64,000 bases of DNA from an uncultured Erythrobacter sp. (GTDB taxonomy: Bacteria > Pseudomonadota > Alphaproteobacteria > Sphingomonadales > Sphingomonadaceae): NCBI GenBank assembly GCA_913055155.1, contig CAJXJR010000007.1, forward strand, positions 124,001 to 188,000, given 5' to 3'. Positions 63,357 through 64,000 of the stretch are shown here, one piece after another (within the stretch, counting starts at the first letter, position 1; the number at the start of each line of letters is the position of its first letter). Made by a program: the position numbers and the translations under genes. The notes under the pieces were generated by a model. That model was not told where the DNA came from, searched no databases, and saw only the letters and a program-made list of their open reading frames with translations.

Positions 63357-63656
63357 CTAGCCCGGCCCCTCCACTCCCTCCACGATCACCAGGCTGCCAC
63401 CTTCGGAATGCTCGGTGCGCAGGTGGCGCACGGCCTGGTATTCGGGCGAGTTGTAGAAGCCCTTGGCGGCCTCCACGCTGGGAAACTTCACCACCACGCT
63501 CTGATGCGGGGCATCGCCTTCCATCACGCAGCTGTTCCCGTCGACCACCAGCGCCTCCCCGCCGTGCCTGGCCAGGATCGGCATCACCGCCTCGGCATAC
63601 TGGCCGATCCCTTCGCCGTCGGTGACCGTGTAATGGGCAATGATATAGCCTGGCAT
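63357..63656 (-). CDS. DUF1330 domain protein
   Basis: A 99-residue dimeric alpha-beta barrel (ferredoxin-like) protein of the DUF1330 family. PGYIIAHYTVTDGEGIGQYA at the start, EALVVDGNSCVMEGDAPHQ in the middle and FPSVEAAKGFYNSPEYQAVR near the end are family features. Function is not established; relatives are sometimes linked to aromatic or antibiotic metabolism. GGGAGG precedes the ATG at 63656. It is convergent with the universal stress protein gene (13 bases between ends). Confidence 0.9.
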   Translation of the reverse strand: MPGYIIAHYTVTDGEGIGQYAEAVMPILARHGGEALVVDGNSCVMEGDAPHQSVVVKFPSVEAAKGFYNSPEYQAVRHLRTEHSEGGSLVIVEGVEGPG

Positions 63657-63838
63657 GTGCGTTCCTCCCTCTGGCCCTTGCATGGACCGGGGGCGCGCCG
63701 GTGTCCATCGTCAGTGTCTGTCGCAGGCGTGGCATGCGGGCACACATGGTTGGTTTCGCCTTAACGCCGCTTCTCAAGCACGCTGCTTAGCCTTGCTTGC
63801 TCAAGGCCCGTTGACCCGGCGGCGGCACATTGGCCCGC

Positions 63839-64000
63839 ATGGACCAGCGCCTGCCCGGACTCGATGCCCTGCGCGGCCTTGCGGCAGTTGTCGTTGTGGC
63901 GTTCCACCTCGGCCTGCCGATCGCGGGGGCGCACCTGGCGGTGGACTTCTTCTTCATGCTCTCGGGCTTCGTCATGGCACGAACCTACGAGGCGCGGCTG
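63839..64000 (+). CDS. Acyltransferase 3 family membrane protein, 5' part only
   Basis: The 54 codons visible before the window ends begin MDQRLPGLDALRGLAAVVVV and contain AVDFFFMLSGFVMARTYEARL, the first two helices of an OafA/YrhL-type acyltransferase 3 protein. The conserved Arg in DALRGLAA and Phe/Ser in FMLSGFVMA are present. It probably transfers acyl groups to sugars of exopolysaccharide or lipopolysaccharide. The 3' end lies outside the window, so length and activity cannot be judged. It is divergent from the DUF1330 gene. Confidence 0.85.
   Translation, partial: MDQRLPGLDALRGLAAVVVVAFHLGLPIAGAHLAVDFFFMLSGFVMARTYEARL

Overview
The window looks like a chromosomal stretch of a Sphingomonadales alphaproteobacterium, most likely an Erythrobacteraceae member (Erythrobacter, Qipengyuania or Altererythrobacter type). 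This is inferred from the very high GC content with strong GC bias at third codon positions, the many ATGA or TTGA start/stop overlaps, the GTG and TTG starts, and the gene content: serine peptidases, a tannase-family esterase, an HWE histidine kinase, an UrcA-like secreted protein and DUF924/DUF1330/DUF1295 proteins. I see no rRNA, tRNA, CRISPR array, transposase, integrase or prophage gene. Almost everything is ordinary core or shell genome, densely packed on both strands.

Layout. 0-5 kb: a coupled pabBC/aminotransferase pair, a YjgR-type ATPase (DUF853) and a small lipoprotein. 5-8.5 kb: a minus-strand operon of an EF-hand protein, an OmpR-type response regulator and a histidine kinase, preceded by phased half-sites that could be an autoregulatory site. 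8.5-21 kb: aminopeptidase P, oligopeptidase B, a hotdog thioesterase, a membrane diguanylate cyclase, alanine dehydrogenase, a GDSL hydrolase, a HerA-like ATPase and a tannase-family esterase. A small low-GC cassette bounded by imperfect direct repeats follows at 20.4-20.7 kb. 21-24.5 kb: a three-gene envelope locus of a beta-barrel protein interrupted by an in-frame TAG, a 7TM membrane protein and a RimK-like ATP-grasp ligase. 24.6-34.4 kb: ftsK, a ThiE/TenI protein, yggS, two small secreted proteins (one with an in-frame TAG), glnD, lgt and a MidA-type methyltransferase.

34.4-38.2 kb: a fully overlapping operon of an HWE kinase with an osmoprotectant ABC transporter. 38.3-43.2 kb: a leucine-catabolism cluster (ivd, two tandem secreted esterases, mccB). 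43.2-50 kb: lipid-modifying membrane enzymes, then gyrB followed by an AI-2E family exporter, a secreted protein and an M50-type peptidase. 50-54 kb: a ZIP transporter, a tiny 26-residue ORF with a strong terminator, an elaborate AT-rich palindromic element, an UrcA-like protein and guaA. 54-64 kb: two DoxX proteins with an MFS transporter, an endonuclease III-like glycosylase, carbonic anhydrase, DUF924, a zf-CHCC protein, an ABC ATPase, two tandem tiny Cys/His proteins, nadB, a universal stress protein, a DUF1330 protein and the start of an acyltransferase.

The parts most worth a second look are the ATP-grasp/7TM/beta-barrel locus, the two genes split by in-frame amber codons, the palindromic element near guaA with a related motif in the guaA leader, the tandem Cys/His mini-proteins, the EF-hand two-component operon and the esterase pair inside the leucine cluster. 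All functional statements come from reading motifs. No database search was possible.
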